Source: Croceibacterium_A sp044506565 (lineage in GTDB: Bacteria; Pseudomonadota; Alphaproteobacteria; Sphingomonadales; Sphingomonadaceae). From it: 47,525 bases of DNA. The notes beneath the pieces were generated by a model. That model saw nothing but the letters and a program-made list of their open reading frames with translations, was not told the DNA's origin and made no database searches. The stretch spans positions 1 through 47,525 of the forward strand of contig JBIQKN010000018.1 in NCBI GenBank assembly GCA_044506565.1. Direction: 5' to 3'. The position numbers and the translations under genes were made by a program. Shown here in pieces: positions 15,737-23,200 of this stretch (positions within the stretch are counted from its first letter, which is position 1; every line of letters starts with the position of its first letter).

Positions 15737-16138
15737 ATGAGCGGCGAAGGCGAATACAATCTCTCAGGCGAGTGGAGCGGGCTCTACAGCTATCCGGCGC
15801 GCTATCCGCCGAACAGCTTCGAGGCGACGATTCGTGACGCCGGCGGGATCATCACGGGCGAGATTCGCCAGCCTGGCGAATTTTTCGAGCAAACCCGTGT
15901 CCAGCACGCGGTCATCGAGGGGCGGCGGGAGGGCAGCCTGGTCCGCTGGGTCAAGATCTACGACGACCTCAGGCGCGCCACTCCGCACTACGAGGGCACG
16001 GTGCATTCGGAGGGGGACGAGATCGAAGGCACCTGGCACATTCCCGGCGACTGGTCCGGCACCTTCATGATGATCCGTCGACGCAAGGAGTCCGCCGCGG
16101 AAACCCGCAAGGTCGGCGAGACGGTCGGCGGCCGCTAG
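15737..16138 (+). CDS. Hypothetical protein, predicted beta-rich
   Basis: This is a 133-residue protein with no signal peptide or membrane segment. It has a repeated strand pattern (LSGEWSGLYSYP, FEATIRDAGGIITGEI, WVKIYDDL, EGTWHIPGDWSGTFMMIRR) in which GxWSG occurs near both ends, suggesting a small beta-barrel or lipocalin-like fold. I do not recognise a characterised family. It is divergent from cinA and ends 12 bases before the convergent amidohydrolase. ATG 15737 has only a weak upstream purine run. Confidence 0.68.
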   Translation: MSGEGEYNLSGEWSGLYSYPARYPPNSFEATIRDAGGIITGEIRQPGEFFEQTRVQHAVIEGRREGSLVRWVKIYDDLRRATPHYEGTVHSEGDEIEGTWHIPGDWSGTFMMIRRRKESAAETRKVGETVGGR

Positions 16139-16150
16139 CCGCCCGGCAGC

Positions 16151-17359
16151 CTATTCGGCCGCAACCGCCTCGTAACCGATCGGCAGCTGCGCGCGCACGG
16201 TCGCCTTGCCGAGATCGAGCCCGTAGAGCTTGGCCGCGTTGCCGCCGACGAGGCCGCGCACGACTTCGGGATCGAGGTGCCCCATCGTCTCGCCGATCGT
16301 ACGCACCGAGTTCGGCCAGATCGAATCCGGGTGCGGATAATCGCTCGCCCACAGCATGTTTTCGGGGCCCCAGAACTCGATCAGCCGCATCGCCGTCGGG
16401 CTCTGCTGGAAGGTGCCGTAGACCTGCCGTTTGAACACCTCGGAGGGCTTCATCTTGTGCGGGATGCCGCCCTTGTCGGCCCAGTAATCGGCGCATTCCC
16501 ACAGCCGCCAGTGCCGATAGTCGAGCTCCTCGACCACCCACGGGACCCAGCCGATCCCGCTCTCGGCGATGACGATCTTGAGCTTCGGGTGCCGCTCGAG
16601 AATGCCCCACGCGAACAGGTCGACGAACGGATCGAGGAACTGCTCGATGAACATCTTCGCGTGAAGGAAGGTCGCGCCCGGGCTGCCCTTGTACTTGTCG
16701 AACGCGTCGCCGGCCTTGGGGAACACCGTGACATGGAAGCTGAGCACGATGCCGGTCTGCTCGAGCAGGTCGAACAGCGGCTCCCACCGCTTGTCCTCGA
16801 GCCGCGGCTCGGCGACCGCGATCTGCAGGTTGGCCTGCCTGACGCCGCCCTTTTCGGCAAGGCGCTTGAGCTCGTCATATGCCGGCTCGGGATGCGGCGG
16901 GAGCATGGCGACGCCAATCAGGCGGTCGGGAGCAGCGGAGCAGAAGTCCTCGTAGAGCCAGTCGTTATAGGCGGCGTAGCAGGCCCGCATGAAAGCCTCG
17001 TCCTGCGTCTTGATCGAGGTTACCGGCCCGAACACGAGGTGCGCCCAGACCTTGTCGCGGTCCATGTCCTGCAGCCGCAGTTGCGGGTTGCCGGCGCGCA
17101 GCTCGGTCAGGTCCTCGATCCCGCCGCGGTCGTAGGCGGTGTGGATCGGCTTGGGGCCATTGCCGAACAGGGTGTTCTTCCTGCCCGACCAGAAACCCCA
17201 GCGTTCGCCGTCGGCGATCCACATGGCGCCGGTGTCGGAAATCTCGACCCGCGGGGTCCGCTCGCCCCAGGTTCCCGCCATCCGCTTCTGCCACACGTCG
17301 GCCGGCAGCATGTTGAGGTCGAGGTGGTCGTCGCAGCTGACGAGGGCGGCTTCGAGCAT
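16151..17359 (-). CDS. Amidohydrolase-family (Amidohydro_2) metal enzyme
   Basis: This 402-residue protein has the TIM-barrel pattern of the amidohydrolase 2 family (ACMSD and aromatic decarboxylase relatives). Metal and catalytic positions are suggested by CDDHLDL at the N-terminus, the His in VLSFHVTVFP, IVIAESGIGWVP and WASDYPHPDS near the C-terminus. The N-terminal motif keeps one His where many relatives have HxH. Members hydrolyse or decarboxylate aromatic or organic acids; the substrate here is unknown. ATG 17359 has GGAG six bases upstream. No pathway partner is adjacent. Confidence 0.85.
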   Translation of the reverse strand: MLEAALVSCDDHLDLNMLPADVWQKRMAGTWGERTPRVEISDTGAMWIADGERWGFWSGRKNTLFGNGPKPIHTAYDRGGIEDLTELRAGNPQLRLQDMDRDKVWAHLVFGPVTSIKTQDEAFMRACYAAYNDWLYEDFCSAAPDRLIGVAMLPPHPEPAYDELKRLAEKGGVRQANLQIAVAEPRLEDKRWEPLFDLLEQTGIVLSFHVTVFPKAGDAFDKYKGSPGATFLHAKMFIEQFLDPFVDLFAWGILERHPKLKIVIAESGIGWVPWVVEELDYRHWRLWECADYWADKGGIPHKMKPSEVFKRQVYGTFQQSPTAMRLIEFWGPENMLWASDYPHPDSIWPNSVRTIGETMGHLDPEVVRGLVGGNAAKLYGLDLGKATVRAQLPIGYEAVAAE

Positions 17360-17430
17360 GAAGGACTCCGGAAAATGCTCAGCTTGCTAATAGACGGGCT
17401 TGCGGGACGGGGCAATCGATAGCGGCCGGG

Positions 17431-18021
17431 TCATTTGCGGGCGAGGACATTGTGCCACGGCGTGGGGACCTTGCCGAAGCTGAAGCCGTCGCGCGTGGAG
17501 ATGTCGAGCCCCGACCAGGGCGCCGCTCGACGATACGCCGCCTTGAGCCTCGCTGCCGGCAGGTAGCTGTAGAACCGCCCGTGCGGATCGCGAGCGCCGC
17601 CGTTGCCGCCCTTGAAGCTCGCCCAGTGCAGGCCCCCCGGGCGCAGCGCCTGGTGGATGCCCGTGACGACAGCTGGCAGCTCGTCCTCCGCCAGATGGAG
17701 CAGTGTCGCCTGGCACCACACCGCGTCGAATGCCTCGACCGCTTCGAGTTCGGAGAAGCGCAGGACCGGGACGTCGAACCCGAGCCGCTCGCCGGCGAGC
17801 CTGGCCATGTTCGGCGATCCGTCGCTCGGGTGGACATCGAAGCCGCGCGCGATCGCGTACTCGGCGTCGCGACCGTCGCCGCAGCCGAGCTCGAGGATGC
17901 GCGCGCCTGCGGGGAGAAGGTCGAGGAAGGGATCGAGCTCGGGACTGGCGCCGGTGTGCGGCAACGCGTCAGCCCATTCGCGGCCGCGCTGCTCGTAGAA
18001 TTGCAGGGTCTCCCGGTCCAT
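17431..18021 (-). CDS. Class I SAM-dependent methyltransferase
   Basis: This is a 196-residue cytosolic protein. SAM motif I is ILELGCGDGRDAEYA at about residues 43-57, followed by an acidic loop (VHPSDGSPNM) and FDAVWCQATLLHL as motif IV region. It belongs to the broad Methyltransf_11/25 type, substrate unknown. ATG 18021 is preceded by GAGCGGCGG. Downstream, the amidohydrolase start is 71 bases away on the same strand, so linkage is possible but not evident. Confidence 0.85.
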   Translation of the reverse strand: MDRETLQFYEQRGREWADALPHTGASPELDPFLDLLPAGARILELGCGDGRDAEYAIARGFDVHPSDGSPNMARLAGERLGFDVPVLRFSELEAVEAFDAVWCQATLLHLAEDELPAVVTGIHQALRPGGLHWASFKGGNGGARDPHGRFYSYLPAARLKAAYRRAAPWSGLDISTRDGFSFGKVPTPWHNVLARK

Positions 18022-18058
18022 GTCCGCCGCTCTACGGCAGCCGGGATGCGCCGCAACG

Positions 18059-18088
18059 AAAAAGGGCGCTCCCACAAGAGAGCGCCCC
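18059..18088 (-). terminator. Rho-independent terminator after the 18124 gene
   Basis: On the minus strand, 8-base arms (GGGCGCTC at 18064-18071 and GAGCGCCC at 18080-18087) surround an 8-base loop and are followed by five T residues (18063-18059). It ends the message of the glycine-zipper gene and lies just ahead of the methyltransferase start. Confidence 0.85.
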
Positions 18089-18123
18089 AATGGACCGGCG
18101 AAGGGGACACACCGGTCGTCTGA

Positions 18124-18480
18124 TCAGCGGCAGCGAACCTCGCCGCGATCGATCTCGCGCCCGAGCAGCGCACCGGCCGCAGCGCCGAGAATGGTGCCGG
18201 TCGCACGTTCACCGCGCGTGTCGATCGCACGGCCCGCGAGCGCGCCCGCCGCGGCGCCGACGATCAGTCCGGTCGTGCCGTTGTCTCGCCGGCAGTAGTA
18301 GCGGCCATCGTCGCCCCGCCAGTAACGGATGCCGTTTCCGCTCCGGTAATACCGGCGGTCGTTGTGGTGCTTCTTGTAGTGCTTGCCGTGCGCTGGCGCC
18401 CACCGCGGCGGGTCGGCCAGGGCGGGGGCCGCCGGGACTGTCAGGGCTGCAGCGGCTATCACCAGCAGGGTCTTACGCAT
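18124..18480 (-). CDS. Glycine-zipper 2TM-domain exported protein
   Basis: This 118-residue protein has a signal peptide of about 22 residues (ending ALA). A basic, Tyr/His-rich middle (YKKHHNDRRYYRSGNG) leads to a double glycine zipper, GLIVGAAAGALAGRAID and GTILGAAAGALLGREID (about residues 72-112), as in outer-membrane glycine-zipper proteins. The Cys in YYCRRD and the C-terminal VRCR could form a disulfide. The role is probably envelope-related but unproven. It is divergent from the PhzF gene and followed by a clear terminator. Confidence 0.85.
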   Translation of the reverse strand: MRKTLLVIAAAALTVPAAPALADPPRWAPAHGKHYKKHHNDRRYYRSGNGIRYWRGDDGRYYCRRDNGTTGLIVGAAAGALAGRAIDTRGERATGTILGAAAGALLGREIDRGEVRCR

Positions 18481-18632
18481 CTCTGTGCCTTTCCGTGCTT
18501 ATCACCTCATGGAACGGCATCTGTCGTTCAGCGATCCCCAACCTCGGATGAACGAATACGTTGCCTGCGGAACTTGCGACAAGCTGTGATAAACGGGCGA
18601 CCGGCCGTTGCACTGTCAGGGGAAGGACCGTC

Positions 18633-19475
18633 GTGAAGCTCGATCTGGTGGACGTTTTCGGCTCGGCGCCGTTGCGCGGCAATCCGCTGGCCGTTGTCGC
18701 GGGAGGCGAAGGGCTCGATGCGGAGGCCATGCTTGCGCTGACTCGCTGGCTCGGCTTCTCCGAGACGACGTTCTTGCTCCCGCCATCCCGACCCTACGCC
18801 GACTACGCCGTGCGCATCTTCTACCCCGGCGGCGAACTGCCGTTCGCCGGCCATCCCACGCTTGGGACATGCCACGCGTGGCTGGCCGCCGGCGGTCGGC
18901 CGAAACGCGAAGGAGTCGTGGTACAGGAGTGCGGCGTCGGACTGGTCGAGGTGCGGACCGACGGCGAGTCGCTGGCCTTCGCCGCACCCCCGCTGACTCG
19001 CGACGGCCCGCTGAGCGACGCCGAGCGGGCCGAGGCGATCCGCCTGGCCGGGGTCGACCCGGGCGCCGTGGTCGAGGCGGTGCACGTGGCCAACGGACCG
19101 CGATGGCAGCTCTTGCGGCTGCGTTCCGCTGCCGACGTGCTCGCCGCCGAGCCGCTCGCGAAAGCGCCGCCGGGGACTGACATCGGACTGGCCGGGCCGA
19201 TCGCCGACGGGAATGCGGACTGGGAACTGCGGGCATTCTTTGCCGACCACCACGGCACCTTCGTGGAGGACCCCGTGACCGGAAGCTTCAACGCGGGTGT
19301 CGCAATGCATCTTTTCGCGAGCGGCCTCGCCAGCGGCCGATATCGTGCTGCACAAGGCCGCAGGACCGGGGCCGACGGTTTCGTCGAGTGTGAACAAACG
19401 GCCGACGGACGCGTGTGGATCGGTGGGCGCTGCGCGACCGTCGCCGCGCGGGCTACGCTGGCCGGGCTTCGCTGA
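18633..19475 (+). CDS. PhzF-family isomerase-like protein
   Basis: This is a 280-residue cytosolic protein. The start GTG at 18633 has GGAAGGA five bases upstream and gives the usual PhzF N-terminus (VVKLDLVDVFGSAPLRGNP). Glu45 in SETTF matches the catalytic Glu of PhzF. FPGGELPFAGHPT-like YPGGELPFAGHPTLGT and EDPVTGSFNAGVA are the other family blocks. PhzF itself isomerises a phenazine precursor, but no phenazine genes are nearby, so this is a general family member of unknown substrate. It converges on the next gene with five bases between stops. Confidence 0.9.
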   Translation: MKLDLVDVFGSAPLRGNPLAVVAGGEGLDAEAMLALTRWLGFSETTFLLPPSRPYADYAVRIFYPGGELPFAGHPTLGTCHAWLAAGGRPKREGVVVQECGVGLVEVRTDGESLAFAAPPLTRDGPLSDAERAEAIRLAGVDPGAVVEAVHVANGPRWQLLRLRSAADVLAAEPLAKAPPGTDIGLAGPIADGNADWELRAFFADHHGTFVEDPVTGSFNAGVAMHLFASGLASGRYRAAQGRRTGADGFVECEQTADGRVWIGGRCATVAARATLAGLR

Positions 19476-19480
19476 GGCGG

Positions 19481-19858
19481 TCAGCGCGAGAAGCCGAACC
19501 GGCGCATCAATTCTTCGCGCGTTGCGACTTCGCGCGGCGCGCCGCGAATGCTCGTTACCCGCTCGTAGACGCCCGGACGGATCTCTCGCCACCAGGGCAG
19601 GTCGATGGCTCCGAGCGACTTGAGATGGGCGAGATACTCGTCGAGCGTCGTGAAGCTCCGCCCGCGTGCGTAGGGCAGGTTGGCCACGGGTTCGTCGGCC
19701 GGAGTCGCCATTTTTGCCTCCTCTCGGCCGGTTTGCCCGGTAGCGGCCGCCGCCGGAAGCGCGACGATTGCCACGGCCATCGCCAGACCGTGCCACAAGT
19801 GCGACGGGCCGGCCCCCGGGGTCTGATGACTCGTCGAGAAAGTTACGTTAGCTACCAT
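19481..19858 (-). CDS. Hypothetical protein with hydrophobic N-terminal segment
   Basis: This 125-residue protein has a hydrophobic stretch at residues 25-40 (AMAVAIVALPAAAA), either a late signal peptide or an anchor. A conserved-looking C-terminal module follows (SFTTLDEYLAHLKSLGAIDL, WWREIRPGVYERVTS, TREELMRRFGFSR). Similar modules occur in uncharacterised sphingomonad proteins; no function is known. The start is uncertain: ATG 19858 has only a weak GAG upstream, while ATG 19780 would place the hydrophobic run at the very N-terminus, as in a signal peptide. Confidence 0.62.
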   Translation of the reverse strand: MVANVTFSTSHQTPGAGPSHLWHGLAMAVAIVALPAAAATGQTGREEAKMATPADEPVANLPYARGRSFTTLDEYLAHLKSLGAIDLPWWREIRPGVYERVTSIRGAPREVATREELMRRFGFSR

Positions 19859-19902
19859 CTCAGGTGTCGCTCAAAAAATAGCCGTACCACTATTAACGAA
19901 TT

Positions 19903-19922
19903 CGGCGCTTCCGCCGCTTTTT
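19903..19922 (+). terminator. Terminator-like hairpin just before the RTX protease start
   Basis: CGGCG-CTTC-CGCCG forms a five-base stem with a four-base loop, followed by C and five T residues on the plus strand. It ends five bases before the AGGAGG ribosome site of the protease gene. It could end read-through from the left or act as an attenuator in the protease leader. Confidence 0.5.
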
Positions 19923-19941
19923 AGGCAGGAGGAATGGGACT

Positions 19942-22900
19942 GTGCGACCTGTAAACCTTATCTGGAGTTCGAAATCGCATTACAGCGATGAACAGGGGCT
20001 GATCGACGTCTATTTTGGCGAGCGCTTCTTCGAGGCGCCGCACAAGGCGTCCACATCGTCGGCCGTCGCGCTCGATCCGTCAACCTTGGTGACGACAACG
20101 GTCGCGGCTCCTCCGATCGAGCTCGGCGTTCCCTCGACCGTCATGGTCGACGGGTCGATCGATCCGGACGAGATCGCGGCCTACGCGATCGATCTGGTCG
20201 CCGGCGAGACGTATCTGTTCTCGGTCCGCGGCGCCGGAGACGATCCGCTCGCAGATACCTTCCTCTACGTGATCGACGATACCCAGGCCGGCCTGCTGGC
20301 CTACGACGACGACGGCGGTGACGGGGTCAATTCGCTGATCACCTACACGGCGACCTATACCGGTGTGCATTACATCGGCGTCGGCGCCTATCCGGACTCC
20401 GGCCTCTCGGGCACCTTCACGCTCGATGCGATCCTCGACCCGGGCGAGGATCTCGTGTCCGACGATTTCGTGCTGGCGACACCGCTCGCAGTCAACGCGA
20501 CGACCTACGGCTTCATCGAGGCAGGGTCCGGCCCCTACGGCGCGGACTTCAGCGAGGTCGATACTTTCGCGATCGAGATCGAGGCCGGCAAGATCTACAC
20601 CATCGAGATGGCCGGTGGCGCCGACTACGCGTCGGACTGGTTCGATCTTCTCCCCGGCGAGATCGATCCGCGGCTCGTTCTCTACGGCCCCGATCTGACC
20701 GCCGTCGCCGCCAACGACGATATCTCGTTCCCCAGTGACATCAGCGCGCGGATCACCTTCTTCGCGCAGGAGAGCGGGACCTATTACCTCGACGCGTTCT
20801 CGTGGTCGCCGTGGACCGGCGGCTATTCGCTGACCGTGACCGAGCTCGATCCGAGCGACTACGATCCGCTCGACGCGATCATCTGGGAGAACGCCGCCAA
20901 CGTCACCTTCGACGCCACTAACACGGCTTACGTCTATTTCGGCGATTCCGACGAGAACTTCGGCCAGACCGCCGACGACGGCGTGAGCCCGATGGTGACC
21001 ATCGACTGGAACGACTACGAAAAGCAGCAGGTCATGGAGGCGCTCGAGCAGTACGAGGCGATCCTCGGCGTCAACTACGAGATCACCACCGATGCGAGCC
21101 TCGCGACCTTCCGCCTGCTCAAGACCGAGTCCGAGGAATACGGCGCCTATTTCTTCCCGCAGGATCCGGCCTACGGCCCCGACCAGGGTGTCGGCGTCTT
21201 CAACGTGCTCAGCGGCGGCTGGACTTTCGATCAGCAGCAGAGCCTGGAGCGCGGCGGCTATGCCTTTTCGGTAATCCTGCACGAGTTCGGCCACGCTCAC
21301 GGCCTCGCGCACCCGCATGACCGGGGCGGTGGCTCGGACATCCTGCTGGGCGTGAGCGGCGCAGTCGGCTCGTACGGCCTCTACGACCTCAACCAGGGCG
21401 TCTATACCGTGATGTCGTACAACGACGCATGGGACTTCCACCCTGACGGGCCGTCGCCGTTCACCGCGGATGGCGTGGACAACGGCTGGACCGGGTCGCT
21501 GAGCGCGTTCGACATCGCGGCGCTGCAACAGCGCTACGGCGTGATCAATCCTCACGCGACCGGCAACACGGTCTACGATCTCGCCGACGAGCAGACCCAG
21601 GGCACGTTCTACCAGACCATCTGGGACACCGGCGGCACCGACACGATCCGCTACTCCGGCGCGCGCTCGGCCCAGATCGACCTGACCGCGGCAACGCTCG
21701 ACTACAGCCCGACCGGGGGCGGCGTGATCTCGTTCGTCGACGACATCTGGGGCGGCTACACGATCGCCAACGGGGTCGTGATCGAGAATGCCACCGGCGG
21801 CAGCGGCGACGACGTGCTGATCGGCAACGGCGTGGCCAACGTGCTGACCGGCAACGGCGGCGACGACTGGCTGATGGGCAAGGAGGGCGCCGACAAGCTC
21901 AACGGTGGCAGCGGGTTCGATACTGCGAGCTACCGCAGTGCGACGGCCGGCGTGATCGCCTCGCTGGCCAGCAACAGCGGCAGCGCCGGCGATGCGGCGG
22001 GCGACAAGTACACTTCGATCGAGAAGCTCGAGGGCAGCCTGTTCGACGACACGCTGAGCGGCGGCGGCTCGAACGACGCGCTGGCCGGCCTCGCGGGCGA
22101 CGACATCCTGCGCGGCGCCAATGGCCACGACACGATCGAAGGCGGCGACGGCCACGACAACATCGACGGCGGCGAGCACAACGACGTGCTCGACGGCGGC
22201 GAGGGCGACGACATCGTCTACGGCCGCAACGGCACCGACGAGCTGACCGGCGGCGGAGGCGACGATTTCCTCGATGGCGGCGAGCATGACGACACGCTCG
22301 ATGCCGGCGACGGGGACGATTACCTCTATGGCCGCAACGGCAACGATACCTTGCTCGGCGGTGCGGGGAACGACTTCCTCGACGGCGGCGAGCACAACGA
22401 CACGCTCGATGCCGGCGACGGCGACAACACGCTCTATGGCCGCAACGGCAACGACGTGCTGATCTCCGGCTCCGGCCACGATCTGGTCGACGGCGGGGAG
22501 CACAACGATGTCATCGATTCCGGGGCGGGCGACGACACGATCTACGGTCGCAACGGCAACGACACGGTGGCGGCGGGCGCCGGCAACGACACGGTCGACG
22601 GAGGCCAGCACAACGACACGCTCGACGGCGGGTCCGGCCACGACACCCTGATCGGCGGCCAGGGCAACGACGTCCTGACCGGCGGGGAGGGCAACGACAG
22701 CCTCGAAGGCGGCCAGCACAACGACACGCTCGACGGCGGGGAAGGCGACGACCTCATGTGGGGCGGCGCCGGCAACGACCGCTTCCTGTTCGGCGAGACC
22801 GGCGGCAGCGACCGCATCTTCGATTTCGCCAAGGGGCAGGACAAGGTCGACCTGTCGGCGATCGACGCGGTCGACGGCGGGGCCGACGATGCGTTCAGCT

Positions 22901-23058
22901 TCATCGGTGCCGGCGCGTTCAGCGGCTCGGCCGGGCAACTCCGCGCCTACAGCTCGGGCGGCAGCCACTGGATCGAAGGCGACGTCGACGGGGACGGGCT
23001 GGCCGACTTCATGATCCAGACCAACGTGCTGCTCGCGGCCAGCGACCTCGTGCTCTGA
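19942..23058 (+). CDS. Serralysin-like RTX metalloprotease with N-terminal PPC domains
   Basis: This 1038-residue protein starts at GTG 19942, nine bases after AGGAGG. It has no N-terminal signal peptide, as expected for type I secretion. Residues about 55-165 and 175-300 look like two bacterial pre-peptidase (PPC) domains. The M10 catalytic domain has the zinc motif HEFGHAHGLAHP (His447, Glu448, His451, His457) and the Met-turn VMSY at Met491. Residues about 610-950 are calcium-binding GGxGxD RTX repeats, and a serralysin-type C-terminal domain ends in DLVL. It is likely an exported protease. No type I secretion genes are adjacent, so its exporter is encoded elsewhere. Confidence 0.93.
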   Translation: MRPVNLIWSSKSHYSDEQGLIDVYFGERFFEAPHKASTSSAVALDPSTLVTTTVAAPPIELGVPSTVMVDGSIDPDEIAAYAIDLVAGETYLFSVRGAGDDPLADTFLYVIDDTQAGLLAYDDDGGDGVNSLITYTATYTGVHYIGVGAYPDSGLSGTFTLDAILDPGEDLVSDDFVLATPLAVNATTYGFIEAGSGPYGADFSEVDTFAIEIEAGKIYTIEMAGGADYASDWFDLLPGEIDPRLVLYGPDLTAVAANDDISFPSDISARITFFAQESGTYYLDAFSWSPWTGGYSLTVTELDPSDYDPLDAIIWENAANVTFDATNTAYVYFGDSDENFGQTADDGVSPMVTIDWNDYEKQQVMEALEQYEAILGVNYEITTDASLATFRLLKTESEEYGAYFFPQDPAYGPDQGVGVFNVLSGGWTFDQQQSLERGGYAFSVILHEFGHAHGLAHPHDRGGGSDILLGVSGAVGSYGLYDLNQGVYTVMSYNDAWDFHPDGPSPFTADGVDNGWTGSLSAFDIAALQQRYGVINPHATGNTVYDLADEQTQGTFYQTIWDTGGTDTIRYSGARSAQIDLTAATLDYSPTGGGVISFVDDIWGGYTIANGVVIENATGGSGDDVLIGNGVANVLTGNGGDDWLMGKEGADKLNGGSGFDTASYRSATAGVIASLASNSGSAGDAAGDKYTSIEKLEGSLFDDTLSGGGSNDALAGLAGDDILRGANGHDTIEGGDGHDNIDGGEHNDVLDGGEGDDIVYGRNGTDELTGGGGDDFLDGGEHDDTLDAGDGDDYLYGRNGNDTLLGGAGNDFLDGGEHNDTLDAGDGDNTLYGRNGNDVLISGSGHDLVDGGEHNDVIDSGAGDDTIYGRNGNDTVAAGAGNDTVDGGQHNDTLDGGSGHDTLIGGQGNDVLTGGEGNDSLEGGQHNDTLDGGEGDDLMWGGAGNDRFLFGETGGSDRIFDFAKGQDKVDLSAIDAVDGGADDAFSFIGAGAFSGSAGQLRAYSSGGSHWIEGDVDGDGLADFMIQTNVLLAASDLVL
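22165..22812 (+). repeat. 108-bp higher-order RTX repeat, six copies
   Basis: Copies begin at 22165, 22273, 22381, 22489, 22597 and 22705, exactly 108 bases apart. Each encodes four nonapeptides in fixed order: DGGEHND, LDxGxGDD, LYGRNGND and a GxGND unit. The last two copies change EHND to QHND, and YGRN to IGGQ or WGGA. This is a coding repeat inside the protease, not a CRISPR. Confidence 0.9.
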
Positions 23059-23066
23059 AGGGGGAC

Positions 23067-23092
23067 CGGCCGGCGGAGCGATCCGCCGGCCG
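23067..23092 (+). terminator. Strong GC hairpin after the RTX protease
   Basis: An 11-base perfect stem (CGGCCGGCGGA with its complement) around a GCGA loop lies nine bases after the protease stop. There is no T tract, so it may act in message stabilisation or factor-dependent termination. Confidence 0.6.
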
Positions 23093-23104
23093 CGTCATCG
23101 CCGA

Positions 23105-23192
23105 AAGAGGGACAGTCCCCATTTTCGGGGAAAATAGGGACAGTCCCTGTTTTTCCGCCCTTCCTTCGGAAAAGAGGGACTGTCCCTCTTTT
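23105..23192. repeat. REPIN-like palindromic repeat cluster
   Basis: Three copies of the palindromic core GGGACAGTCCC or its complement lie at 23109-23119, 23137-23147 and 23176-23186. The last two are flanked by AAAATA and AAAAGA and form two inverted halves around about 28 bases. The same two-part element occurs at 38020-38079. It lies between the convergent protease and cyclopropane synthase genes. Confidence 0.75.
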
Positions 23193-23200
23193 TCGAAGCG

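Noticed and set aside
18548..18589. 13-codon mini-frame with CGTC motif (MNEYVACGTCDKL) in the divergent region before phzF
   Set aside because: Too short, with no ribosome site; chance cannot be excluded.
19473..19490. Inverted repeat CGCTGA-TCAGCG between the convergent phzF and hypothetical gene stops as a terminator
   Set aside because: Six-base arms with no T tract on either strand and partly inside coding sequence; too weak to call.
22165..22812. Regular 108-bp periodicity as a possible CRISPR array
   Set aside because: The period encodes RTX nonapeptides in frame throughout, and no unique spacers exist between identical repeats.
20080..22968. Long open frame on the minus strand opposite the RTX protease
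   Set aside because: It mirrors the repetitive high-GC coding strand and encodes low-complexity Val/Ala/Arg-rich sequence with no recognisable domain; the plus-strand metalloprotease has clear motifs.
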